Source: Candidatus Promineofilum glycogenicum
Lineage (GTDB): Bacteria; Chloroflexota; Anaerolineae; Promineifilales; Promineifilaceae
Assembly (NCBI GenBank): GCA_016707605.1
Contig: JADJHJ010000001.1
Coordinates: forward strand, 372,001 to 436,000
Length of the DNA stretch: 64,000 bases
Direction: 5' to 3'
The stretch's first letter is position 1, and each line of letters begins with the position of its first letter. Position numbers and translations under genes: made by a program. The notes under the pieces were generated by a model, which ran no database searches, was not told the origin of the DNA, and saw only the letters and a list, made by a program, of their open reading frames with translations. This document shows positions 26,165 through 35,036 of the stretch, in pieces.

Positions 26165-28071
26165 CGCGTTCTGAAGAGCGGACGCCGCAGCGCCCGCCGG
26201 TATGTCATCCACCACTCGATCAGCAGCACGACCAGGCCGCCGGCCAACAACCACGGCCACAACTCGCGCCAGCCTGCGAGGCCGGCGTCGTCGGCAGCCA
26301 CTTCCGCCTGTCCCAGCCGCAGGCTGGTCGCGGGCTGGATGCGTGACTCGGTGGCGTCGAAGAAGTTGACGGCGAACGCGCCGCCCGGCCGGCTCTGGCC
26401 GGCGTCATCGAGGAAGGCCAGGCGATAGATGCCGGTCTGCTGGGTCTGGTCGAACAGCAGGGGCGCGGTGGCCCCGGCGACGTCTTGTTCCCAGACCGAG
26501 CCATCGGGCAATGTCACCACGGCGCGCGTGGCCCGCCCGTCGGGCAGCAGGCTCACCGTTGCCCCCGGTTGTAGGTTGTCATCGGCGGCGATCACGCGTC
26601 CTGGACTCAGCCACGCCGTAATGTTAGCCATAATGACCGGAAAAGCAATCTGCAGTGGCAGGTCGGAGGCGCGCAGGTCGAAGGTGAAGACGGCCACGCG
26701 CCGCCCGTCGACCTCGCCGGTCAGCAGCAGCGGCCCCGCTTCGGCCTCGACCAGCGGCGTCAGCGCCGGCGCATCGACCCGTTGCGCCTCGGCCAGGCTG
26801 AGGGCGCGCCAGTCGACGTTCTCCAGCAGCGGGTCGGCGGCCACGCGCACGGCCGTCGTGTCGCTGAGCACGCCGGTGACGGTCAGCAGCGGCTCGCCGT
26901 CGCCGTCTGCCGGCGGGTTCTGCGGGTTGAAGATGAGCGCGTTGCCCGGCAGCGGCCCGTCCGGCAGGGGGACGCCGTCGTAGATGGTCAGGTCGAACGG
27001 CTCGCCCGCCTCGGCCGCGACCTGTTCGGCCTCCTCCGGCGCGGCGCGAAACAGTTCGTAGCCCGGCAGCACGGCGAAGAAACGCTCCAGGAAGAGATTG
27101 CCCTCGCCGATCAGCAGCACGCGCCGCTCGTCGTCGGCCCCCAGCAGCGACCAGGCGCGGTCGTCCAGCGGTAGATAGTCGGGCGCGCCGTCGCGCGGTT
27201 CCAGGCGGGCTTCGACCACGCCCGCGCCGGCGGGCAGCGTCCAGCTTTGCGCCGACTGGCCGCCGGCGGCCAACTCGACGCGCCGCGAGTCGGTGAGCGC
27301 GCCGTCCACGGTCAGGCTGAGCAGGGCCGAGCGGGCCGCCGGGCCGGGATTTTCGACGACGACCAGCAGGTCGGCGCCGTTGGCGGCCGGCCGCGCCGCC
27401 TGGGCGGCAATGGTCAGGTTGTCGCCGGCGCGGCCGACGGGCACGAAGCTGACCTCGCCCGGCAGCGGCGGCAGCCCTTCGGGCAGGCCGCCATCGCTGA
27501 TGATGGCGATGCGCGGGTCGCTGAGGCCCTGAATGGAGCCGGCGGCCAGGGCGAAGGCCGCCGGCCAGTCGGCGGCGGCGTTCTCCGGCGCGGCCGTGGC
27601 CAGCGCCCGCCGCAGCGCGGCGCGGTCGGCCGAGGCCGCGGCCAGCACCGCCGGCGTGCGGCCGACGCGGATGAGCGTCAGCCGGTCGTCGCCGCTCAAT
27701 CCACCGATCAGCCGGTCGGCCGCGGCGCGGGCGTCGTCGAAGCGCGCGCCGCCGTCACCGTCGGTGGCCAGCATGGAGGCCGAGGCGTCGAGCAAAACGA
27801 TGACGCTGCCGCCGCCCAGCCCCGGCAGTCGCAGCGCCGGACGGGCCAGGGCCAGCACCAGCGCCGCCAGAATCAGCAGTTGCAGCAGCAGCAGCAGATT
27901 ACGCCGCAGCCGTTGCCAGGGGGCGTTGGCCGCCCGATCCTGCACCAGAGTGCGCCACAGGTAGGTGCTGCTGACCGTCTGCTCGCGGCGGCGCAGGCGG
28001 AGCATGTAGAGCAGCACGATGGGCAGCGCCAGCAGACCCAACGCCAGCGCCGCCGGGGCGAACAGCGACAT
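26161..28071 (-). CDS. BatA-like membrane protein with von Willebrand factor A domain
   Basis: 636 residues from ATG 28071. The N-terminus is the BatA-type signature of two membrane helices (FAPAALALGLLALPIVLLYM and LLLLLQLLILAALVLALA) around a basic loop. The vWA domain follows with an intact metal site, DASASM near residue 95 and SDGG later. Then a long beta-rich outer region, and a C-terminal helix (WLLAGGLVVLLIEWW). MoxR, DUF58 and vWA proteins work together as a AAA chaperone and its metal-ion-dependent partners. The start is one base after the DUF58 stop. Confidence 0.87.
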   Translation of the reverse strand: MSLFAPAALALGLLALPIVLLYMLRLRRREQTVSSTYLWRTLVQDRAANAPWQRLRRNLLLLLQLLILAALVLALARPALRLPGLGGGSVIVLLDASASMLATDGDGGARFDDARAAADRLIGGLSGDDRLTLIRVGRTPAVLAAASADRAALRRALATAAPENAAADWPAAFALAAGSIQGLSDPRIAIISDGGLPEGLPPLPGEVSFVPVGRAGDNLTIAAQAARPAANGADLLVVVENPGPAARSALLSLTVDGALTDSRRVELAAGGQSAQSWTLPAGAGVVEARLEPRDGAPDYLPLDDRAWSLLGADDERRVLLIGEGNLFLERFFAVLPGYELFRAAPEEAEQVAAEAGEPFDLTIYDGVPLPDGPLPGNALIFNPQNPPADGDGEPLLTVTGVLSDTTAVRVAADPLLENVDWRALSLAEAQRVDAPALTPLVEAEAGPLLLTGEVDGRRVAVFTFDLRASDLPLQIAFPVIMANITAWLSPGRVIAADDNLQPGATVSLLPDGRATRAVVTLPDGSVWEQDVAGATAPLLFDQTQQTGIYRLAFLDDAGQSRPGGAFAVNFFDATESRIQPATSLRLGQAEVAADDAGLAGWRELWPWLLAGGLVVLLIEWWMTYRRALRRPLFRTR

Positions 28072-28072
28072 C

Positions 28073-28990
28073 TCAGCGAATGACCCCCTGCTGGCGCAGC
28101 GCGCCGCGAATGAGCGCGTCCCACGGCTGGTCGGTGACCACGGCGGCGTAGTGGATGCCGCGCGGGCCACAGAAGCGGCGCAACTCCTCCTGCCAGGCGG
28201 CCAGGCGGGCGGCGTACTCGTCCAGCAGGGCCGGGTCAGGGCTGACTTCGGCCGCCTCGCCCGTCTCCACGTCGATCAGCCGCAGGTCGCCGGCCAGTTC
28301 GGGCGCGGCCTCGTCGGGGCTGAGGACGTGGAGGACGACAACTTCGTAGCCGCGGGCCAGCAGCGCCGTCAGCCCATCGCGCACGTCGCCGGGCGAGAAT
28401 AGGTCGCTGAGCAGAAACAGCAGCCCCGGACGGCGGGCGCGCTGGGCGTAGCGGCGCAGAGCCAGGTCGAGCACTGTCGCCCGATTGGCCTGCCCGTCCC
28501 GCGTTCGCGCGGCGTAGTGGGCTTCAAGGAACTGGAGCAGCGGCCAGCCGTTGGCCCGGCCGCGGAACGGCCCCCAACTGCTCTGCGCCGTGGCGTCGAA
28601 CAGCGTTGTCTGCACCAGATCGCCGGAGGTCAGGGCAATGGTTCCCAATGCGCCGGCCAGTCGCAGGCTATAGAGCAGCTTGTTCTCGGCCGCGTCCCCC
28701 TCGTCCGCCGGCCAGTCCATGCTGGCGCTGGTGTCGATCAGCAGATGGACGGCCAGGTCTTCCTGCTCTTCGGTCAGCTTGATGAACGGCCGCTCCAGCC
28801 GGGCGAAGACGTTCCAGTCAAGGCGGCGCAGGTCGTCGCCCTGGGTGTAGTCGCGGTAGTCGGCGAATTCGATGGACGCGCCGCGGCGGCGGCTGCGGCG
28901 GTCGCCCTTCATGACGCCGACGCGCACCGACTCGGCCCACAGGCTCAGCCGTTCCAGGGTGCGCAGCGTGGCGTCATCGAACAGGCGCAT
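28073..28990 (-). CDS. DUF58 protein (vWA-like MoxR partner)
   Basis: 305 residues. The family signature GASIEFADYRDYTQGDDLRR lies near residue 38, and the vWA-like part has IDTSASMDW with the DxSxS metal motif and LLSDLFSPGD. Such proteins are encoded next to MoxR in most bacteria and are thought to be its adaptor or substrate. Spacing to moxR is 5 bp. Confidence 0.92.
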   Translation of the reverse strand: MRLFDDATLRTLERLSLWAESVRVGVMKGDRRSRRRGASIEFADYRDYTQGDDLRRLDWNVFARLERPFIKLTEEQEDLAVHLLIDTSASMDWPADEGDAAENKLLYSLRLAGALGTIALTSGDLVQTTLFDATAQSSWGPFRGRANGWPLLQFLEAHYAARTRDGQANRATVLDLALRRYAQRARRPGLLFLLSDLFSPGDVRDGLTALLARGYEVVVLHVLSPDEAAPELAGDLRLIDVETGEAAEVSPDPALLDEYAARLAAWQEELRRFCGPRGIHYAAVVTDQPWDALIRGALRQQGVIR

Positions 28991-28995
28991 GGGGT

Positions 28996-30018
<1,023 letters not shown>

Positions 30019-30025
30019 CGGCGGG

Positions 30026-30031
30026 ATTATA
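30026..30031 (-). promoter_or_regulatory. -10 box, leaderless start of the moxR operon
   Basis: TATAAT on the minus strand, exactly 7 nt before ATG 30018. The -35 region is weak. Confidence 0.5.
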
Positions 30032-30078
30032 CACCGATTGTGTGGTGGGGGAATTCGGCGCTTCGGCAGCGCGTTGCT

Positions 30079-31020
30079 TCAGGGCACAACGACCTCAATC
30101 GCCGCCGGCACAATCTGGATGTCGGCCGGGGTCGTGCCGCACTCCTCGCCATCGATCCACAGCCCTTGCGGCGGGTCGGCCTCGATGTGAATGCACTTGC
30201 CCTGAATGAAGTGAACGGTCGCCTGGGCCTCGCCGCTGCGCACGACGAAGCTCTTGAACGCTTGCAGTGTAAACGGGTCTTGTGACAGCAGCACGATGTC
30301 GAGCAGGCCGTCGGTGGGATCAATCGTCTGGAGCAACGGCGCGGCGGCCGGCTCCGGTTCGTCGCCGGCGTGGACTTTCACGTCCAGGAAGGTGCGCTCC
30401 AGCCAGTCCTGGAGCTTGGGCGAACGGGAGTAGGCGACGTTATTGACATAACACATGATGCCCGTCTCCTCAATCAGTTGATCATCGACCGTCAGGCGGA
30501 AGGTGGCCGGCGGATGCTCCTTCAGGAAGCGCAGGCCGGAGATGGGGTAGGCCAGCACGCCCAGGCGATCCTTCAGTTCGCGCGAGGCGTTATGGTCGTC
30601 GCCGATGCCGGTGTAGGCCCGCAGCAGGAAGTAGCGGCCGTTGATCTCGCCCACGTCCAGCCTGCGCCGCGCCTCGCTGGTGGCCAACAGGCGCAGCGCG
30701 TCGCCCAGATTGAGCGGGATGCCCAGCTCGGCGGCCACGGTGTTGCCCGTGCCGCCGGGCAGAATACCGATGGGCATCTTCGCGCCCATCAGCCCGTTGA
30801 CGACCTCCATCAGCGTGCCGTCGCCGCCGTAGCTGGCCACCAGGTCACAGCCGTCGGCCGCGGCCTGGCGCGCCAATTCGGTCGCGTCGCCCGGGCCGTG
30901 GGTCACCAGCGCCTCCCACTGGATGTCGTATTGGGCGAAGACGTCGTTGATGGTGTTCAGCACCGGCTCATTGTTGCCGGCGGCGGGGTTAATGATGACG
31001 TGGATTGTGCGTGGAATCAT
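30079..31020 (-). CDS. Diacylglycerol/sphingosine kinase-family protein
   Basis: 313 residues of the DAGK catalytic family. The nucleotide motif SYGGDGTLMEVVNGL lies near residue 63 and GILPGGTGNTVAAELG near residue 84; the C-terminal half includes WIDGEE, where the family has its second metal-site segment. It probably phosphorylates a lipid such as diacylglycerol at the membrane. Not in an obvious operon. Confidence 0.88.
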   Translation of the reverse strand: MIPRTIHVIINPAAGNNEPVLNTINDVFAQYDIQWEALVTHGPGDATELARQAAADGCDLVASYGGDGTLMEVVNGLMGAKMPIGILPGGTGNTVAAELGIPLNLGDALRLLATSEARRRLDVGEINGRYFLLRAYTGIGDDHNASRELKDRLGVLAYPISGLRFLKEHPPATFRLTVDDQLIEETGIMCYVNNVAYSRSPKLQDWLERTFLDVKVHAGDEPEPAAAPLLQTIDPTDGLLDIVLLSQDPFTLQAFKSFVVRSGEAQATVHFIQGKCIHIEADPPQGLWIDGEECGTTPADIQIVPAAIEVVVP

Positions 31021-31057
31021 AAAGGCCTCGTAGAGGGGATTACGGAGACCAAGTTAC

Positions 31058-31552
31058 TTACGAAGCCGTAAGTGGTGTACCGGCTCCGGGTTGGCCAAGT
31101 TCGATCGCACACCCGTCCGGCCAAATCTCTTCAAAGAGCAGGATGCGCCGGCGGATGTACCAGATGTACGGGTCGGCCTGGGCGCGCCGGGTCTTGGCAA
31201 TCAGCATGGCCGATTCGGCGCTGTGGCCCATGCCGATCATGATGGCGCAGGCCATGGCCACGCTGCGGTGCCGGCCGCGGCTGCAATGGACGGCCACTCG
31301 CCCGCCATCGGCAATCACCGGCAGCGCCGCGGCCACCCCGGCGCACAGCTTGGCCATCGGGATGGGGCGAAAGGGGGAGTCGTTCGTCGGCAGGTGCAGC
31401 AGTTGGAACGGCGGCGCGGCCAGTTCCGGCGGCGGCTCGCGGTTGGTCATGCTGATGATCAGCCGCACCCCCAGCGCGCGCAATGCGGCGATGTTCTCGA
31501 CCGTGGGCCAGGCGGCGATGGAGAGATAGTCGGTGATCGGTGTGACGCTCAT
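31058..31552 (-). CDS. Dual-specificity protein phosphatase-like protein
   Basis: 164 residues with the Cys-phosphatase loop VHCSRGRHRSVAMA (Cys and Arg intact) and the general acid Asp expected in LPTNDSPF about 35 residues before. Bacterial members dephosphorylate Tyr/Ser/Thr or small phosphates. TATGAT lies 8 nt before ATG 31552. Confidence 0.85.
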   Translation of the reverse strand: MSVTPITDYLSIAAWPTVENIAALRALGVRLIISMTNREPPPELAAPPFQLLHLPTNDSPFRPIPMAKLCAGVAAALPVIADGGRVAVHCSRGRHRSVAMACAIMIGMGHSAESAMLIAKTRRAQADPYIWYIRRRILLFEEIWPDGCAIELGQPGAGTPLTAS

Positions 31553-31560
31553 GTGCGCGT

Positions 31561-31566
31561 ATCATA
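31561..31566 (-). promoter_or_regulatory. -10 box of the phosphatase gene
   Basis: TATGAT on the minus strand, 8 nt before the ATG; no clear -35 box or ribosome site. Confidence 0.4.
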
Positions 31567-31619
31567 ATGAACCACCGGCCCGCCCGTCAAAATACCGGAG
31601 GTACATCTTCTCTGGTGGC

Positions 31620-31666
31620 ACAGGATTCTTATCCTGTGTCTCCGGCCGACAGGATAAGAATCCTGT
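31620..31666. repeat. Nested inverted repeat, ACAGGATTCTTATCCTGT family
   Basis: Two copies of an 18-nt palindrome-like unit in inverted order (31620-31637 and 31649-31666) around an 11-nt loop. A solo copy is at 24264-24281. Reading through it extends the next gene by 66 codons, which is artefactual. Confidence 0.85.
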
Positions 31667-31730
31667 CCCACATTTTCGGACAAGGCGGCGGGGTGGCTTT
31701 TCGGCCAAGCATTGCTATCATTGCCGCCAT

Positions 31731-33746
31731 ATGCGTCGCTTGCTTGTTTCCATCCCTTTCCTGTTCGGGCTGATCGCTCTGGCGATGTTGGCGGCCGTCG
31801 TCCTGGCCGGCAGCGCGCCCGCCACCCAGCCCCCTGAGCCACTGATCGTCGCCGAGCCGCCCACGCAGTGGTTGCCGGCCGAGGTCTCCATCGCCGACCT
31901 GGAGCCGCTGACGGTCGACGCCGCCCCGGCGGCCGACACGTGCGCCGCGGCCACCCCTCTGACCCTCTCTCTCGCCCAGACGGCCGACGGCAGCGGCACT
32001 CTGACCAATTCCTTTACCCACGAAGCGGGCGACCCCGTGCCCGCCTGCACTTTCGGCGCGCCGACCAATCCCAGCGGCTATCGCACCGCCTGGCACGTGT
32101 TAGTGGCCGGCGACACGGGCCTGGTCACGATCAGCACCGAGGGCAGCAACTACGACACCATCCTGACCGTCCACGACGGCACGTGCACCGCCCTGCGTAC
32201 CCTCTCTTGCGCCGACGACACGCTGGGCTTCCAGTCGAAGACGACCTTCCCGGTGGTGCGCGGCCGGACGTACTACATCCTGGTCGCCGACTACCAGCGC
32301 GGCGCGCCGGCCACGGCCGATCTGCGCATCAAGGCCACGCTGGCCCGCGGCGGCCAACGCTGGCAACAGGTCACCAACCTGCCTCGTGGCGGCGTCAGCC
32401 GCCACGCCTTCGCCAGCCTGGGCGTCGATATGTTCGTCATCGGCGGGCAGGAGCGCCTGCTGGGCGTGCCCGTGCTGACCAACAAGCTGTTGCGCCACAA
32501 CGTCGAACTGAACCGCTGGACGGAACTGGCCGACATGCCCGGCCCCGGCTTGTCTAACACGACTGCCGTCCGGCTGGGGAGCAAGGTCTACATCCCCGGC
32601 GGCTTCGACGGCAACATGACCGACTACGCCAACACCCACCTCGTCTATGACATCGCCACCGACTTCTGGACGCAGGCCGCGCCTATTCCCAGTGGGTTAT
32701 TGCCGGGCAGCACCATGTTTGCCTGGTCGGCGGCCGTGGCCGCGCCGGGCGAGACGTCATACTACCTGACCGGCGGGACAACCAGTATCTCCGCCTTCAT
32801 TGCCACCGGCGACGTATTGACCGATACCTATCGCTTCACGCCGAGCACTAACCAGTGGGAGGCGTCGCGGTCGATGACCACCCCGCGCTTTGCCCACACC
32901 GCCGCCTGGGTTGCCACGGCCAATCGCGGGTTGTGCGTCGTCGGCGGCCTGTCGAACGGCACTAACGATGCCGGCCAGCCCATCCTCGTCCTGCTCACCC
33001 GCGGCGAGTGCTACGACCCGGCCTCGGGCACCGGCTGGCAGCAGACCGGCGAGCTTAACTTCCCGCGCTACAACGCCGGCAGCGCCATCGGGCCGGACGG
33101 CCGCTGGTACGTTTTCGGCGGCGTCGACGCCGCCGGGTTGGGCGTGCCGGAGACAGAGGTCTACGACGCCGTCTCCAACAATTGGCTCCTGCTGGGCAGT
33201 TCGTACGTACTGGGTGGGCTGCCGACCGATCCTGGTATCGAGTGGCCGCGCGGCGCGTTCTGGCGCGAGAACCTCTACATCTACGGCGGCAACACGCCGC
33301 GCGAGCAGCGCGTCGTCTCGTCCGTCGATCGGTTGACGCTCGGGGCCAACTTCCTGAATACGTCCGGCCGCACCTTCGTGCCCATCACCACCAAGATCGG
33401 CAGCGACAATGTCCTGTTCTGGGCCACTTACCTGCCGCACAACCTGCCCACCAGCGGCAACTTCATGCGCTCCGACCAGTTCTACAACCCGTACTACTTC
33501 GACTGGCCCATCTTCGGTCGGGCCATCATCCGCCTGCGCAACGTCCCATCCGACACCAACTACAACATCGCCGTCTACGACGTCAACAAGGTGCTGTTGG
33601 CCGAGGGCAACACGGCCCAGACGGGCAACAAGGAAGTGTCGCTGACGATCCAGCCGGGGCGCTACTACGTCGTCGTCCAGCGCATCTTCCCCAAGGACTT
33701 ACCGAACTCCAACGTCCATTACGAGGTTGGTGTGTACACCCCGTAA
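31731..33746 (+). CDS. Secreted Kelch-repeat protein
   Basis: 671 residues from ATG 31731, where a signal peptide begins (LLVSIPFLFGLIALAMLAAVVLAGSAPA). A beta-sandwich domain resembling bacterial pre-peptidase C-terminal domains follows (about 60-200: TISTEGSNYDTILTVHDGTC then YYILVADYQ), then five to six Kelch blades to about residue 540 (for example HAFASLGVDMFVIGG, VYIPGGFDGN, GRWYVFGGVDAAG), and a second sandwich domain at the end. It should be exported and bind other molecules or cell surfaces. TATCAT lies 9 nt before the start. Confidence 0.85.
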   Translation: MRRLLVSIPFLFGLIALAMLAAVVLAGSAPATQPPEPLIVAEPPTQWLPAEVSIADLEPLTVDAAPAADTCAAATPLTLSLAQTADGSGTLTNSFTHEAGDPVPACTFGAPTNPSGYRTAWHVLVAGDTGLVTISTEGSNYDTILTVHDGTCTALRTLSCADDTLGFQSKTTFPVVRGRTYYILVADYQRGAPATADLRIKATLARGGQRWQQVTNLPRGGVSRHAFASLGVDMFVIGGQERLLGVPVLTNKLLRHNVELNRWTELADMPGPGLSNTTAVRLGSKVYIPGGFDGNMTDYANTHLVYDIATDFWTQAAPIPSGLLPGSTMFAWSAAVAAPGETSYYLTGGTTSISAFIATGDVLTDTYRFTPSTNQWEASRSMTTPRFAHTAAWVATANRGLCVVGGLSNGTNDAGQPILVLLTRGECYDPASGTGWQQTGELNFPRYNAGSAIGPDGRWYVFGGVDAAGLGVPETEVYDAVSNNWLLLGSSYVLGGLPTDPGIEWPRGAFWRENLYIYGGNTPREQRVVSSVDRLTLGANFLNTSGRTFVPITTKIGSDNVLFWATYLPHNLPTSGNFMRSDQFYNPYYFDWPIFGRAIIRLRNVPSDTNYNIAVYDVNKVLLAEGNTAQTGNKEVSLTIQPGRYYVVVQRIFPKDLPNSNVHYEVGVYTP

Positions 33747-33764
33747 GGGGCACACGTAAGAACT

Positions 33765-35036
33765 ATGCCCGTTCGTATCTTACACTTCGCCGACGCCCAC
33801 ATCGACATCGCCAACTACGGCCGCCACGACCCAACGACCGGCCTGCCGCAGCGCGTGGTCGACTTTCTGGCGTCGCTCGATCAGATCATCGACGCGGCCA
33901 TCGCCGAGCGGGTCGATCTGGTCATCTTTGCCGGCGACGCTTACAAAGACCGCAACCCGCAGCCGACCTTCCAGCGCGCCTGGGGCGAGCGCATGATGCG
34001 CCTGTCGCGGGCCGGCATTCCCACACTGTTGCTGGTCGGCAACCACGACGTGGCCCCGGCCGACAACCGCGCCAACACACTGCAAGAGTTCGCCACGCTG
34101 GCCGTGCCGCGCATCTTCGTCGCCGACAACCTGAAGCTGTGGACGCCGGCCGAACTGGGCCTGCCGGTGCAGGTGCTGGCGCTGCCCTGGGTGACGCGCA
34201 GCCGCTATGGCGCGCGCCACGACACGACCGGCATGACACTGGAGCAGGTCTATGGCCTGATGCTCACTCTCGTCCAGGAAGCGTTCGAGCAGACGCTAGC
34301 CAACGAGGTCGATCCGGCGTTGCCGCTCATCCTGACCGCCCACGCCAGCGTCCAGGGGGCGCGACTGGGCAGCGAGCGCCAGATCATGCTCGGCCACGAA
34401 CTGGTGCTCAGCGAGGGCATGGTCAGCGACCCGCGCTTCGACTACGTCGCCCTGGGCCACATCCACAAGCACCAGTCGCTCCACGCCCAGCCGCCGGTCG
34501 TCTACCCCGGCTCCATCGAGCGCATCGACTTCGGCGAAGCGGGCGAGAAGAAGGGGTACGTGCTGGCCGAGGTGGCGCGCGGCCATACAGAGTGGCGCTT
34601 CGTGCCGCTGAAAACGCGCCCTTTCGTCGACTTGTTTATCAAATCGTCAGACCTGCGCGCCGATAGCTTCATGGACGACCTCATGGGCTATCTGCCATCG
34701 GCCGAGCGCCTGGCCGGGGCCATTTGCCGCGTGCAGGTGGAGTTCGCCCAGGAGCACGAGGCGCTGCTGGACGAGAAGCAGATCCGTGACCACTTCGCCG
34801 ACGCCTTCGACTTCCGCCTGGTCAAGCATCGTCTGGGCGCGGAGCGCGGCCGGCTGCCTTCGGGCATGGCCATCGAGATGCTCAGCCCCTATGAACTGCT
34901 GACCATCCACTGGCGGCTCAAGGGGCGCGCCGACGCCGAGATCGACGCCCTGCTGGCCCTGGCCCGTCAGGTATTGGCCATCAGCCCCGATGCCGGCGAC
35001 GCGCCGACCGCGCCGGCATCCCCGCCCAACCCATGA
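33765..35036 (+). CDS. sbcD: Exonuclease SbcD (Mre11-like nuclease subunit)
   Basis: 423 residues. Metallophosphoesterase motifs are intact: LHFADAHIDIANYG, FAGDAYKDRNP, LLVGNHD, and further His in TAHASVQGA and ALGHIHKHQ. With SbcC it opens hairpins and processes blocked DNA ends. Its stop overlaps the sbcC start (ATGA). Hairpin-cutting activity is of interest here because the window is full of long palindromes. Confidence 0.94.
   Translation: MPVRILHFADAHIDIANYGRHDPTTGLPQRVVDFLASLDQIIDAAIAERVDLVIFAGDAYKDRNPQPTFQRAWGERMMRLSRAGIPTLLLVGNHDVAPADNRANTLQEFATLAVPRIFVADNLKLWTPAELGLPVQVLALPWVTRSRYGARHDTTGMTLEQVYGLMLTLVQEAFEQTLANEVDPALPLILTAHASVQGARLGSERQIMLGHELVLSEGMVSDPRFDYVALGHIHKHQSLHAQPPVVYPGSIERIDFGEAGEKKGYVLAEVARGHTEWRFVPLKTRPFVDLFIKSSDLRADSFMDDLMGYLPSAERLAGAICRVQVEFAQEHEALLDEKQIRDHFADAFDFRLVKHRLGAERGRLPSGMAIEMLSPYELLTIHWRLKGRADAEIDALLALARQVLAISPDAGDAPTAPASPPNP

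Noticed and set aside
31533..31730. Longer start of the Kelch protein
   Set aside because: The extension translates a palindromic repeat and would bury the signal peptide.
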